Notes under the pieces: model-generated
The model's database searches: none
What the model was told of the DNA's origin: nothing
The model's input: only the letters and a program-made list of their open reading frames with translations
Shown here: positions 8,521-17,395 of the stretch, one piece after another
Layout of the letters: every line of letters begins with the position of its first letter
How positions within the stretch are numbered: position 1 is the stretch's first letter
From: Aquibacillus kalidii
GTDB lineage: Bacteria; Bacillota; Bacilli; Bacillales; Amphibacillaceae
Direction: 5' to 3'
DNA length: 64,000 nucleotides
Assembly: GCF_014280935.1 (NCBI RefSeq)
Contig: NZ_JACLZI010000064.1
Span: 1 to 64,000 of the forward strand
Translations under genes and position numbers: made by a program

Positions 8521-9394
8521 AGCCAGCATCCCCCATCTCATAAATAAATATTTCCTCAAGGGTTAACGGCAACAGGTCATAAACTACCGGTTTATATTTC
8601 GTTATGATTCTATCAATCTCGTGTTCCTGTCCTCTAACAATAAACAAAATAACGCTTCCTCGTTTTTCTTGATACAACAATTCTACCTCAGTAAGTAGAA
8701 CTGCTGGCATCTCACCCTTGAATGCTAATTGGACTTTATGTATGTCAGACTTCAAATCATCTAGATCCTTTTCTAATATAAACGTTCCCTGATGAAGAAT
8801 CCCTACATAATCACAAATATCTTCTACTTCTCTTAAATTGTGCGAGGAAATGATTACTGTCATCTCCCTTTCCGCTACATCTTGAATTATTAGATTTTTG
8901 ATTTTTTGGCGAATGACAGGATCCAAACCATCAAACGGTTCATCTAGAATTAACAATTGAGGCATTGCACACAATGCCAACCAGAAAGCTACTTGGCGCT
9001 GCATCCCTTTTGAAAATCTTTGAATCTTCTTATTTATATCTAGGTTCAAAATCAGTTGCATCTTATCAAATCTGTCTTGATTCCAATTCGGATAAAAATC
9101 CTTATAATAGCTCGCCATTTGTTTTACCGTATATTGAGAAAAGAAATATAGAACATCAGGGATAAAGATTATACCTTCCTTTATAGATGGGTTTTCAAAA
9201 ACGATAGCCTCATTTACTAACACGCTTCCTTGATCCTGTTTAAAAATACCAGCTATCATTTTCAATAAAGTTGTTTTACCAGCACCGTTCGATCCAAGCA
9301 ACCCATATATAGAGCCTCTATTTACATGTAGCGATATATTATTTAATACAGACTCACTTTCAAATTTTTTACTAACATTTGTTACATTAATCAT
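8495..9394 (-). CDS. ABC transporter ATP-binding protein
   Basis: A 299-residue nucleotide-binding subunit with Walker A GSNGAGKT, signature-like 'FSKGMQRQVA', Walker B 'LLILDEPFDGLDP' and the switch His in 'ISSHNL'. The start is ATG at 9394 (MINVTNVSKKF) behind GGAGGAGG; upstream in-frame residues lie inside the GntR gene and are rejected. It overlaps the GntR stop by 8 bp and the permease start downstream. It resembles YtrB/BcrA-type exporter ATPases. Confidence 0.88.
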   Translation of the reverse strand: MINVTNVSKKFESESVLNNISLHVNRGSIYGLLGSNGAGKTTLLKMIAGIFKQDQGSVLVNEAIVFENPSIKEGIIFIPDVLYFFSQYTVKQMASYYKDFYPNWNQDRFDKMQLILNLDINKKIQRFSKGMQRQVAFWLALCAMPQLLILDEPFDGLDPVIRQKIKNLIIQDVAEREMTVIISSHNLREVEDICDYVGILHQGTFILEKDLDDLKSDIHKVQLAFKGEMPAVLLTEVELLYQEKRGSVILFIVRGQEHEIDRIITKYKPVVYDLLPLTLEEIFIYEMGDAGYAIENILV

Positions 9395-9776
9395 TTGGAT
9401 ATCCTCCTCCACCAAGGACCTTAACTTCATCAATAAGCGAATATAAATCGGCCTCGGAGACTCCAATAAATAATGCTTCTGCAATTAGTTTCTTCAATTC
9501 CTCTTTCATTTTCTTTAACTCCTCCGTGTTATCCGTTTTTGAAGACTTATTGACAAAGCTTCCTTTACCTTTTATTGAATAAATATATCCTTGAGTTTCT
9601 AACTCTCTATATGCTTTTTGAATCGTATTTGGATTAATTGTTAGTTGTTGCGCAAGTGTTCGTACAGAGGGAAGTTTTTCATCTTCCTGTAGCACATCAT
9701 TTATGATCAACTCTTTTAACTTATCAACCAACTGCTCATAGATTGGTTTTCTACTTCTTAAATCAAGATCAAACAT
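9387..9776 (-). CDS. GntR family transcriptional regulator, YtrA subfamily
   Basis: A 129-residue regulator. The winged helix-turn-helix covers about residues 8-75 ('LPSVRTLAQQLTINPNTIQKAYRELETQGYI') with only a short C-terminal helix pair, the hallmark of the YtrA/YhcF subfamily, which controls adjacent ABC transporter genes. The ATG at 9776 (MFDLDLRS) follows GAGGGGGG; the longer frame is rejected. It is the first gene of the operon and probably autoregulates through the palindrome at 9803-9825. Confidence 0.87.
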   Translation of the reverse strand: MFDLDLRSRKPIYEQLVDKLKELIINDVLQEDEKLPSVRTLAQQLTINPNTIQKAYRELETQGYIYSIKGKGSFVNKSSKTDNTEELKKMKEELKKLIAEALFIGVSEADLYSLIDEVKVLGGGGYPND

Positions 9777-9802
9777 TCCATCCCCCCTCGCAACTGTATC
9801 AG

Positions 9803-9825
9803 CTGTACTAATATATATAATACAG
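9803..9825 (-). promoter_or_regulatory. candidate GntR (YtrA-type) operator overlapping the operon promoter
   Basis: CTGTA and TACAG half-sites flank an AT-only 13-bp centre, 27 bp upstream of the GntR start codon. YtrA-type regulators bind such dyads at their own promoter. The AT-rich centre could also contain the -10 element. Confidence 0.5.
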
Positions 9826-10014
9826 TTAAAGTATATATTACCATTTTCATTTTGTGAAGTACCCATTTTGGTTAAATTTATAATTTACATATAATTAAAA
9901 TATCTCCAACTCTATAAAAGTGGCGCATCTTAGCGCAGTTAAATAATGCCTTTATGCTGATTTAACCTAGCATTATCAAAGAAACTCTATCTGTTCTAAG
10001 GTAATAAGAAGAAA

Positions 10015-10064
10015 CAAAAAAAGGATAGATGCCGTAAGTTTGTTTACAACATCTACCCTTTTTC
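10015..10064 (-). terminator. hairpin terminator after the MhqD-like gene
   Basis: AAAAAGGATAGATG pairs with CATCTACCCTTTTT across a loop of about 18 bp, with T runs in both directions. It sits just after the hydrolase stop codon at 10080. Confidence 0.7.
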
Positions 10065-10079
10065 GTTTGATTTTTCCAA

Positions 10080-10685
10080 TTAAAAAAATTTATCGTACCA
10101 TACCTTCGCAGCTTCTACTTCCGTACGTGTTAATTGATGCCCATTATTTTCCCAATGCACCGTGACATTTCCTCCACTATTTTCTAGTAAAGATTGAAGA
10201 TCAATCGACTCTTGTTCGGTACAAAGAGGATCATTATGACCAGCTGAAATAAATACTTCGGTTCCGTCAAGGTTTGGTAATTCGACACCGCGTCTAGGTA
10301 CCATTGGATGATGAAGTACTGCTGCCATTAGTGTGTTTTCAAAATGGAATAATAGGCTACCAGCAATATTAGCTCCGTTTGAATAGCCAATTGCAACGAT
10401 ATTATCTCGGTCGAATCCGTACTGATTCGAGGCTTCATCTAAGAAATCATTCAATTCCTTAGTACGAAATATTAAATCCTCCTCATCAAATACTCCCTCT
10501 GCTAAACGACGAAAAAACCTTGGCATCCCATTTTCAGACACATTACCCCTTACACTTAGCACCGCTGCCTCGTCATCTATCATAGACGCAATGGGCAATA
10601 AATCCTGCTCTGTTCCACCCGTGCCGTGTAATAACAATAAGGTGGGTTTCGATTTATCTATTCCTTCTTTAAAAATATGTTTCAT
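10080..10685 (-). CDS. alpha/beta hydrolase, carboxylesterase family (MhqD-like)
   Basis: A 201-residue serine hydrolase. It shows the oxyanion segment LLHGTGG (about 19-25), nucleophile motif GYSNGA with Ser near residue 102, and a catalytic Asp and His in 'HNDPLC' and 'NGHQLT'. From memory it closely resembles B. subtilis MhqD, part of the MhqR regulon that detoxifies quinones, but no mhqR, mhqN or mhqO gene is adjacent here. The ATG follows AGGAT. Monocistronic. Confidence 0.8.
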   Translation of the reverse strand: MKHIFKEGIDKSKPTLLLLHGTGGTEQDLLPIASMIDDEAAVLSVRGNVSENGMPRFFRRLAEGVFDEEDLIFRTKELNDFLDEASNQYGFDRDNIVAIGYSNGANIAGSLLFHFENTLMAAVLHHPMVPRRGVELPNLDGTEVFISAGHNDPLCTEQESIDLQSLLENSGGNVTVHWENNGHQLTRTEVEAAKVWYDKFF

Positions 10686-10890
10686 CCTATATCCTCCAAA
10701 CTAAAATTAAAAGCGAATATTAATCTTGATTTCGAGATAATTATATAATTTATAAAATTAATATGTCAAACCATCCATCTATTCTACCCAAAGGCTTTAC
10801 ATACATACTCCGTTGCTTTTTTTATTGCATAGTTGAGATAAAATCTGCAGTAACTAAGTTCTATATTTTTTAAGTGAATGTTGGATAGCC

Positions 10891-11011
10891 GTTCCGGAAA
10901 AATACTACGCTTTCCGCGGGCTCGCGCTGAGCCTCCTCGGTCGCCAAGAGCGCTCCCTGTGGGGTCTCACCGTCTTCGCTGTTCCCGCAGGACAAGGAAT
11001 GCTACGGAAGC
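10891..11011 (-). repeat. palindromic intergenic repeat, copy A
   Basis: A roughly 120-bp unit in reverse orientation with the conserved cores CTTTCCGCGGGCTCGCGCTG, CTCCTCGGTCGC and CTCCCTGTGGGGTCT. GC content is far above the surroundings. It faces copy B across a 136-bp spacer. I recognise the consensus as a common Bacillaceae intergenic repeat but cannot name it. Open frames across it are artefacts. The rest of the 10686-11555 gap holds no gene. Confidence 0.75.
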
Positions 11012-11147
11012 GATACATCGCACGAAGAAAATTGGGTTGTATTTTCGAGGAGTCTCCGTATATTTCCTCCACTTATGATAGGCTTTCTGCATTTTAAGTG
11101 ATGTCATACTATTTTTAATGCTTTGTTGAGTAAATGATCTACACTGA

Positions 11148-11267
11148 GCTGCGGAAAAATGCGAGACTCCTGTGGGAAAGGAACAGTCTGAAGACCCCAC
11201 AGTGAGCAGTCTTTGCGAGCGAGGAGGCTGAAGCGTTCCCCACGGAAAGCGAGCGTTTTTCCGCAGC
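11148..11267 (+). repeat. palindromic intergenic repeat, copy B
   Basis: A 120-bp forward-orientation unit bounded by GCTGCGGAAAAATGC and GCGTTTTTCCGCAGC, which are inverted repeats. The core GAGACTCCTGTGGGAAAG through CCCCACGGAAAGCGAG matches copies C and E. The terminal stem sequence differs from the other copies while staying self-complementary. Confidence 0.8.
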
Positions 11268-11555
11268 GATGGTTTAGCATTCATCCTATATAATGAATGT
11301 AGGTCTTAGGACTTTACTTCGCTTTCTATAGACATTACGAATAAACAGCATTTTTTAGAACACATCTCTCCTATGTTCATTAGTGGCTGTTTCTATTACC
11401 ATTGTAATTTTATCTTAATTCGGTCAAGAATTTATCCTGTATCATGAATCATTAGATTGAAGGCTACTATTGGTCGTTATACAATAGAAGGAGAATCATA
11501 AAGATCACTAGAATAAATAATCAATATAGTACATTACTAATAGGAGCCGAAATGA

Positions 11556-12161
11556 ATGAGTATTATTCCGTTAATGATTGACATGAAAGACAAAAAGGTA
11601 GTAGTTGTAGGAGGAGGAAAAGTTGCGGAGAGACGAGTATCATCCCTACTAGATATGAAATGCAATATCTTTGTGATTAGCCCTGCAATAACTGATAGAT
11701 TGCAAAGTTACCATAATAAAAAATTAATCCAATGGAAGGAGAAATATTTCTCCAAAAGTGATCTTGATGAGGCTTTTCTAACTATAGCAGCTACCAATGA
11801 TACAGCTGTTAATAAAGAAGTTTCAATATCTATACCACCAAATTCATTAATTAATACAGTGGATTCTGCTGAACAAGGTAATGTCCAATTTCCTATTCAA
11901 GTAAAAAGAGGTAAACTCTCTATCGCTGTGTCGACCAATGGCGCTAGCCCAACACTTGCTAAGAAGATCCAACAAGAATTAGCAAAACAATACGATACCC
12001 AATACGAAGGGTACGTCGATTTTTTGTATAAAGCACGTGTCCAAGTAAAGAAAAGTAACCTTCCTCCCAAAGAAAGACAACAAATTCTTAAAGAACTTGT
12101 ATCTAACAGCGAATATAAACACCCTTTAAAACAAATGGAATGGCTTAATAAGAATAAATAA
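11556..12161 (+). CDS. sirC: precorrin-2 dehydrogenase / sirohydrochlorin ferrochelatase-type protein
   Basis: A 201-residue NAD-binding protein with the N-terminal Rossmann motif VVVVGGGKVAERRV (residues 15-28) and the family signature 'ATNDTAVNKEVS' and 'ISTNGASP'-like segment 'VSTNGASPTLAKKI'. It matches the SirC/YlnF/Met8 N-terminal family, which oxidises precorrin-2 to sirohydrochlorin in siroheme synthesis. The start at 11556 (MSIIPLM) follows AGGAG. It faces sumT and nirBD across a bidirectional terminator; these supply and use siroheme. A separate SirB-type chelatase would be expected elsewhere. Confidence 0.87.
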   Translation: MSIIPLMIDMKDKKVVVVGGGKVAERRVSSLLDMKCNIFVISPAITDRLQSYHNKKLIQWKEKYFSKSDLDEAFLTIAATNDTAVNKEVSISIPPNSLINTVDSAEQGNVQFPIQVKRGKLSIAVSTNGASPTLAKKIQQELAKQYDTQYEGYVDFLYKARVQVKKSNLPPKERQQILKELVSNSEYKHPLKQMEWLNKNK

Positions 12162-12187
12162 GAAATGACTTGCACCCTTTTATAGCT

Positions 12188-12257
12188 CGGAACAGCATGC
12201 GACCGAAGACCCCGGAAGAGCGTTCTTTGCTATGCGAAGACTAAGGCCATGCACACC
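12188..12257 (+). repeat. palindromic intergenic repeat, truncated copy C
   Basis: About 70 bp matching the central part of copy E: GGAACAGCATGCGACCGAAG, then CCCCGGAAGAGCGTTCTTTG, ending in the GGCCATGC-type segment. The outer stems and the GACTCCTGTGGG segment are missing, so this is a degraded copy. Confidence 0.65.
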
Positions 12258-12277
12258 AAATAAATTAGGGAGAAATT

Positions 12278-12312
12278 AAAAAATAACAACTGACAATTAG
12301 TTGTTATTTTTT
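12278..12312. terminator. bidirectional terminator between sirC and sumT
   Basis: AAAAAATAACAACT pairs with AGTTGTTATTTTTT around a 7-bp loop, giving A/T runs on both sides. It serves the convergent genes sirC (+) and sumT (-). Confidence 0.8.
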
Positions 12313-12325
12313 ACGTTTCAAATTT

Positions 12326-13108
12326 TTAATAGGCCTGTTTTAGGACACTTTCCATTTCTTTTTTATGAATGATTTTTAGATTGTTTAATTTTTCCCTAAA
12401 ACGAACCACTTCGCCTACGATAATCATTGCTGGGTTTGAAATTTCTTCTTTTTCAACAATACTACAAATGGAATCAATTGTCCCGATTACAGTTTTTTGC
12501 TCCGATGTGGTTCCTTGTTGAATAATGGCAATGGGTGTCTTTTTACCCTTCCCATTTTTTATTAATTGATCACAGATATATGGTAAATTGCCTATTCCCA
12601 TATAGATTGCAATAGTATCTACAGCTTTTACCAATATATCCCATTTCACATCAGTTGGTTTTCCCTTTTTACAATGTCCTGTAACAATAGCAAAAGAACT
12701 GCCAAGATCACGGTGAGTGATTGGTATATCAGCATAAGCTGGAGCTGCGATTCCTGCCGTAACACCAGGTACTACTTCATATTCCAACCCTTGTCTAGCT
12801 AATGCTTCTACCTCTTCTGCTCCCCGTCCAAATACGAAGGGATCTCCGCCTTTAAGCCTTGTTACAATCTTACCTTGTTTCGCATATTTCACAAGCAAAT
12901 GATTAATTGTTTCTTGCTTCATCGTGTGGAATCTTGGCAGTTTGCCACAGTAGATTAAATCCGCCGTAGGCTTTGCTTCCTCTAGCAACTCTCGATTGAT
13001 TAATCGGTCATATAATATAACATCTGCTTCACGGATACATCGCAATGCTTTTACTGTTATTAATTCAGGGTCACCAGGACCACCACCAACCAAATATACT
13101 TTACCCAT
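12326..13108 (-). CDS. cobA: uroporphyrinogen-III C-methyltransferase (SUMT)
   Basis: A 260-residue SAM-dependent methyltransferase with VGGGPGDPELITVKA (residues 7-21), 'YDRLI', 'RLKGGDPFVFGRGAEE' and 'VVPGVTAGIAAPAYADIPITHR', all diagnostic of the CobA/SumT family. It methylates uroporphyrinogen III at C2 and C7 to give precorrin-2, the siroheme precursor. AAGGGGG precedes the ATG. It is the last gene of the nirB-nirD-sumT set (nasF position in B. subtilis). A weak hairpin lies between it and nirD. Confidence 0.92.
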   Translation of the reverse strand: MGKVYLVGGGPGDPELITVKALRCIREADVILYDRLINRELLEEAKPTADLIYCGKLPRFHTMKQETINHLLVKYAKQGKIVTRLKGGDPFVFGRGAEEVEALARQGLEYEVVPGVTAGIAAPAYADIPITHRDLGSSFAIVTGHCKKGKPTDVKWDILVKAVDTIAIYMGIGNLPYICDQLIKNGKGKKTPIAIIQQGTTSEQKTVIGTIDSICSIVEKEEISNPAMIIVGEVVRFREKLNNLKIIHKKEMESVLKQAY

Positions 13109-13225
13109 AATAGCCCCCTTAACCGGTCCTTACTAATGATTGAAATTATGCAATCCTTTAAATAATGTTTACTTTTTACGACTATGTTTAACCCCATCTT
13201 TTGACCTCTAACTATTAAAACAAAG

Positions 13226-13254
13226 TCGAGAAGCACTCCCCCAAGCACTTCTCG
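13226..13254 (-). other. hairpin between nirD and sumT
   Basis: CGAGAAG and CTTCTCG form a stem enclosing a C-rich centre, in the 195-bp gap between nirD and sumT. A weak T-rich stretch follows on the minus strand. It may be a partial terminator or an mRNA-processing hairpin that lowers sumT expression relative to nirBD. Confidence 0.4.
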
Positions 13255-13303
13255 TATAATCCAATCATTTCTAATCCATATAATTCATCAAATACAAGCA
13301 TCT

Positions 13304-13627
13304 CTATGACTTTAGCAATAGATAAACTAATTCATTTTCAATTTCAGTTTCAAAGGTTTGAACACAACCCTCATCCGGTTCTTGAACCTTTCCATCCTTC
13401 ACACTAATTTTCCAATCGTGCATTGGACAAAAGACATGCTCTCCACTTACAAACCCCTCAGCTAACACGCCACCACGATGGGGACATTTGTTTTCTATTG
13501 CACGAATCTCTCCGCTATCTAGTTTAAAAACAGCCACCTCTTGATCCTCTATTACAACAGTCTTTCCAAAACCTTCTGGAAGATCTTCGTAATTACCAAC
13601 AAGTACTCTTCGAAGTGTTTTTTCCAT
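13304..13627 (-). CDS. nirD: nitrite reductase (NADH) small subunit
   Basis: A 107-residue Rieske-type protein with 'CPHRGG' (about residues 48-53) and 'CPMHDWK' (about 67-73), the Cys-His pairs for a 2Fe-2S cluster. NirD/NasE partners NirB in cytoplasmic NADH-dependent reduction of nitrite to ammonium. The ATG follows GGGGGAATGAAAA. It lies 20 bp after nirB in the same operon. Confidence 0.9.
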   Translation of the reverse strand: MEKTLRRVLVGNYEDLPEGFGKTVVIEDQEVAVFKLDSGEIRAIENKCPHRGGVLAEGFVSGEHVFCPMHDWKISVKDGKVQEPDEGCVQTFETEIENELVYLLLKS

Positions 13628-13647
13628 TTTTCATTCCCCCCAACAAT

Positions 13648-16062
13648 TTATTTAGCTTCTGCTGCTACGTTAACCTTTTCATAAAGATCCCTAAGTAAAG
13701 TCGGATTTTCAATCGTTTCTTTCCATGGTTCCTTGATTACAGATAATGCTTCTTCCATACGAGCATAATATTCCGCTCGTTTTACTTTATCTTCTACAAT
13801 AATGGCCTTGACGTGTTCAATACCTACACGTTCTACCCAAGCAGATGTTCGTTCTAAATAATTAGCTTCCTCCCTATAATATTGAAGAAAGGCCCCTACA
13901 ATCTCCATTAACTCTTCACTCGTTTTAACTTTACACAGAAGGTCTGCTTTTCTCATCTCAGTACCTCCATTACCACCTACATGGATTTCCCATACACCAT
14001 CTAGACCAACAACACCCACATCTTTCACGGCACCTTCCGCACAATTCCTCGGACACGCAGAGACACTCATTTTGATTTTGTGTGGTGTATTTAATCCTTC
14101 AAATTTTTTCTCTAGATCGACACCCATTCCTACAGAATCCTGTGTACCAAATCGGCAGAAGCTTGCTCCAATGCATGTTTTCACTGTACGTAAGCCTTTT
14201 GCATAGGCATGCCCCGATGGCATGTCTAAGTCAGCCCATATACTAGGTAGATCCTGCTTTTCAATGCCTACTAAATCTATTCGTTGCCCACCTGTAAGTT
14301 TTATCATTCCAACTTCGTATTTATCAGCTACATCGGCAATCTTTCTTAAATCATCAGAATTGGTAACCCCTCCGTACATTCTAGGAACAACCGAATACGT
14401 ACCATTCTTTTGAATGTTGGCATGTAATCGTTCATTTACAAATCGTGATTCTTTCTCATCCACATATCCTTTTGGATTTAACATTCCCATATAATAATTT
14501 AATGCAGGCTTACATTTCGAACAGCCACCTTTAGATGTCCACCCTAAAACATCTCTTACTTGCTGTGTATTTGTTAACCCTTTCTCTTTTATTTTGGCAA
14601 TTACTTCATCTTTCGTTAAGGTCGTACACGCACAAATACTTTCTTTTTGGTCAGCACTATATTCATCACCTAATGTTAATTTTAGTAAATCATTCACTAA
14701 GGACTTACAAGTTCCACAAGACCTAGATGCATTTGTATGGCCCTTAACCTCTTCAAGAGTAGTAAGGTCTTTTGTTTTTATTGCTTCTACAATCGTGCCC
14801 TTGGTTACCCCATTACAGCCACAAATAACTTCATCCTCTGGCATGGACGCAACAATATCGGATTCCGATTCATCACTAGACGTTGACTCCAAATACTCTT
14901 CAACTCTAGCGCCCTTTTTAATGAAGCTTAATAGTTTTGTTCTTTCTTTCGTATCACCAAAAAGAACTGAACCAGTTAATATGCCATCTTCTACTACTAC
15001 TTTTTTATAAACCCCATTCCACTCATCATACAATTTGATAGCTTTTGAGTTTTCATCCTCGTTTATTTTTCCTGTTGAAAACACATCTACACCTGAAACC
15101 TTAAGTTGCGTTGAAAGTACAGAGCCTTGATAACCTTTATCATCAACTCCGCAAATGCGTTTTGCTAAAGCTTGACCTTGTTCATATAATGGTGCAACTA
15201 ACCCGTAAACCATTTGACGGTGTTCCGCACATTCCCCGACAGCAAATACATTCGGTACATTTGTTTCCATGTAGTCATTCACTACAATACCGCGGTTTAC
15301 TTCAATACCACTTTCGTTTGCAAGTGCAACATTTGGCTTAATACCTACAGCCATTACGACCAAATCTGCATCTATGCTATCTCCATCTTTAAACTTTAAT
15401 CCAGTAACCCTTTTTTTACCTGTTATTTCTGTGGTACTTTTATTTAAAAGAAAGTTCATTCCTTGCTGTTCTAATTCTTTTTGTAATAATTCTCCGGCTG
15501 CGCGATCTAATTGACGTTCCATTAAGAAATCACTAATATGAATGACATCAACATCCATCCCGAGATTTAATAATCCACGGGCAGCCTCGAGTCCAAGCAA
15601 TCCTCCGCCTATAACAGCTGCTTTTTTATATTTTCTAGAATATTCAATCATCTTTTCGCAATCTTTTATATCCCTAAATGCTGTTACACCTTCTTTGTCT
15701 GCACCCGGTAAAGGTAACATAAAAGGATTTGATCCAGTTGCAATAATTAAATAATCATATGCTTCTTGACGGTCTTTATCCGTTAGAACAAGTTGTTTTT
15801 CTTTATCAATGTTGATTACAGTTTCACCGGGATATAGTCTAATATTGTTATCCTCGTACCATTGCCATTCATTTAATGTAATATCACTAACTTGTGTATC
15901 ACCTTGGAGTACCTTTGATAGTTGGATTCTATTGTAATTTGGATATGGTTCTGTTCCAAATACAACTATATCAAACTGATTTGGTTTTCTTTTTAACAAC
16001 TCTTCCACTGCACGAATTCCTGCCATCCCATTCCCAATCAACACTAACCTTTGCTTTGGCAT
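13648..16062 (-). CDS. nirB: nitrite reductase (NADH) large subunit
   Basis: An 804-residue enzyme. The order is an N-terminal FAD/NAD(P)H oxidoreductase (about 1-300; GNGMAGIRAVEE, 'ATGSNPF'), two BFD-like 2Fe-2S segments ('CGCNGVTKGT', then 'CSKCKPALNYYMG'), and a C-terminal nitrite/sulfite reductase half with siroheme-4Fe-4S cysteines in 'CIGASFCRFG' and 'CPRNCAEGAVKD'. It reduces nitrite to ammonium with NADH. The start at 16062 (MPKQRLVLIGNG) follows GGAGGG; the seven-residue longer frame is rejected. A TnrA box lies upstream. Confidence 0.92.
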   Translation of the reverse strand: MPKQRLVLIGNGMAGIRAVEELLKRKPNQFDIVVFGTEPYPNYNRIQLSKVLQGDTQVSDITLNEWQWYEDNNIRLYPGETVINIDKEKQLVLTDKDRQEAYDYLIIATGSNPFMLPLPGADKEGVTAFRDIKDCEKMIEYSRKYKKAAVIGGGLLGLEAARGLLNLGMDVDVIHISDFLMERQLDRAAGELLQKELEQQGMNFLLNKSTTEITGKKRVTGLKFKDGDSIDADLVVMAVGIKPNVALANESGIEVNRGIVVNDYMETNVPNVFAVGECAEHRQMVYGLVAPLYEQGQALAKRICGVDDKGYQGSVLSTQLKVSGVDVFSTGKINEDENSKAIKLYDEWNGVYKKVVVEDGILTGSVLFGDTKERTKLLSFIKKGARVEEYLESTSSDESESDIVASMPEDEVICGCNGVTKGTIVEAIKTKDLTTLEEVKGHTNASRSCGTCKSLVNDLLKLTLGDEYSADQKESICACTTLTKDEVIAKIKEKGLTNTQQVRDVLGWTSKGGCSKCKPALNYYMGMLNPKGYVDEKESRFVNERLHANIQKNGTYSVVPRMYGGVTNSDDLRKIADVADKYEVGMIKLTGGQRIDLVGIEKQDLPSIWADLDMPSGHAYAKGLRTVKTCIGASFCRFGTQDSVGMGVDLEKKFEGLNTPHKIKMSVSACPRNCAEGAVKDVGVVGLDGVWEIHVGGNGGTEMRKADLLCKVKTSEELMEIVGAFLQYYREEANYLERTSAWVERVGIEHVKAIIVEDKVKRAEYYARMEEALSVIKEPWKETIENPTLLRDLYEKVNVAAEAK

Positions 16063-16108
16063 TTCGTTAAGCCCTCCATCCAATTTTAATTTTTCTGAAA
16101 ACTTCTAT

Positions 16109-16170
16109 TAGGTACAGAATACAGGGATTTCAGGATGGCAACAAACAACTTGTCAGGTTTTCTAACAAGT
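16109..16170 (-). promoter_or_regulatory. TnrA box and promoter of the nirB-nirD-sumT operon
   Basis: TGTCAGGTTTTCTAACA (16151-16167) fits the TnrA/GlnR consensus TGTNA-N7-TNACA exactly and extends to an ACTTGT...ACAAGT dyad. On the minus strand a TTTGTT -35 and a TATTCT -10 (16116-16121) are 18 bp apart, placing transcription start near 16109 and the box centre about 50 bp upstream of it, the spacing of TnrA-activated promoters in B. subtilis. Confidence 0.75.
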
Positions 16171-16359
16171 ACAGGAATCTTAAATACATGTTTTGCAACC
16201 GCTTTATTAAAGTGAATCAAAAATGCGAAAAATCCAGCAATCACAACTGTTTAAGGGCATTATTTAAACATGTAAATTTAATACTTATTTTAATCAAAAA
16301 AATGATTATATAGTCCTACACAGGATCTTTACCATCATTCACTTCACTAATTGGGGATT

Positions 16360-17253
16360 TTACTCTCCTACTTCAATCTCCCTCGGTAAATCTTCGATCG
16401 CTTCAGGAACTTCCCTTTTTAATGGCTTTACATTATTGGAAGAAAAAATTGAAATGGTTACAACACCATTTTTTGCCTTTGCTCTAATAAGAATCGGTTG
16501 TTGATAATTATTTTGAAAGGAAAAGTCGGGCCCATACCAACTAACCGTTGCATCTCGTTTTGGTGGAACATATGGGACACTTTTACTATGTGAATACCGT
16601 TCCGTCACCTTTAATCCTGCACGGTCTATTGCGTTGTACAAAGTAGACGAAACTTGGCATATCCCTCCTCCAATATCCTCTACTAGTTCACCTTTTACAA
16701 TGACAGGGGCAGGTAAATATCCTTTCTCTTTTGTACGCTTACCAACAATTCGATTAAACGAAAATGTTTCGTTTGGAAATACTACAACATTATTGATTGC
16801 TTTTGCAGAAAGGGAAACATTTTTTGATCTTTCTTTATTTCCAGAATTATAATAGGTAACATATTCACTGATTTGATTATCTCTAATGGAATCCAATAAC
16901 TCTCCATCCACTCTAGGATAAATAGTTCGAATTGGTACCTCCATACTAGATAATTGTTTAGTGTAAAGAAAGCGATAGAACTGTTCCTTAAACAGGCTCT
17001 GATCTAACATTTGTCCGGACTTTCCAGGAATGATGTTACCTTTTTCATCTAACTCTGCATTTATTGGCTCTATTGTAACTTTATTGTTAATGGAAGAAAT
17101 CAGTTCTTCTACTTTTCTTGATTCAATTAATCCTACAAAAGGAACTATATAATCTTCTTTTACAGCTTCTGTAATTGGTTCATCCTTATAGCTGATATCC
17201 AGGTGACTCGTACTAGAAGTTGCTATAAAAATGGACATGATCACGGAATACAT
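16360..17253 (-). CDS. VanW family protein
   Basis: A 297-residue protein with a short hydrophobic N-terminus, a middle region, and the VanW domain (about residues 130-255) with the signature 'VEDIGGGICQVSSTLYNA'. VanW proteins occur in vancomycin-resistance clusters and, as YoaR-like proteins, in many spore-formers; their activity is unproven but envelope-linked. AAAGGGAGG precedes the ATG at 17253. The N-terminus is a weak signal anchor, so extracytoplasmic location is likely but not certain. No van genes are nearby. Confidence 0.82.
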   Translation of the reverse strand: MYSVIMSIFIATSSTSHLDISYKDEPITEAVKEDYIVPFVGLIESRKVEELISSINNKVTIEPINAELDEKGNIIPGKSGQMLDQSLFKEQFYRFLYTKQLSSMEVPIRTIYPRVDGELLDSIRDNQISEYVTYYNSGNKERSKNVSLSAKAINNVVVFPNETFSFNRIVGKRTKEKGYLPAPVIVKGELVEDIGGGICQVSSTLYNAIDRAGLKVTERYSHSKSVPYVPPKRDATVSWYGPDFSFQNNYQQPILIRAKAKNGVVTISIFSSNNVKPLKREVPEAIEDLPREIEVGE

Positions 17254-17333
17254 AAAAAAACCTCCCTTTTTTGATAGTATTCACTCTTACTACTAAAATC
17301 ATGTAGATTCACCTTTGATCAAGTTGTTTTGTC

Positions 17334-17386
17334 TAAAAAAAAGTAGTCAGGAAAATTTTTAAAGCAATTTTCCTGACTACTTTTTA
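17334..17386 (-). terminator. hairpin terminator after the GGDEF-EAL gene
   Basis: AGTAGTCAGGAAAATT pairs perfectly with AATTTTCCTGACTACT around an 8-bp loop, with A and T runs outside. It lies 10 bp after the GGDEF-EAL stop codon. Confidence 0.85.
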
Positions 17387-17395
17387 AAGCTATAA

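Noticed and set aside
10878-11284. Two overlapping open frames of 66 and 105 codons across the repeat pair
   Set aside because: They consist almost wholly of palindromic repeat sequence, lack ribosome binding sites and have low-complexity Arg/Pro/Ser translations.
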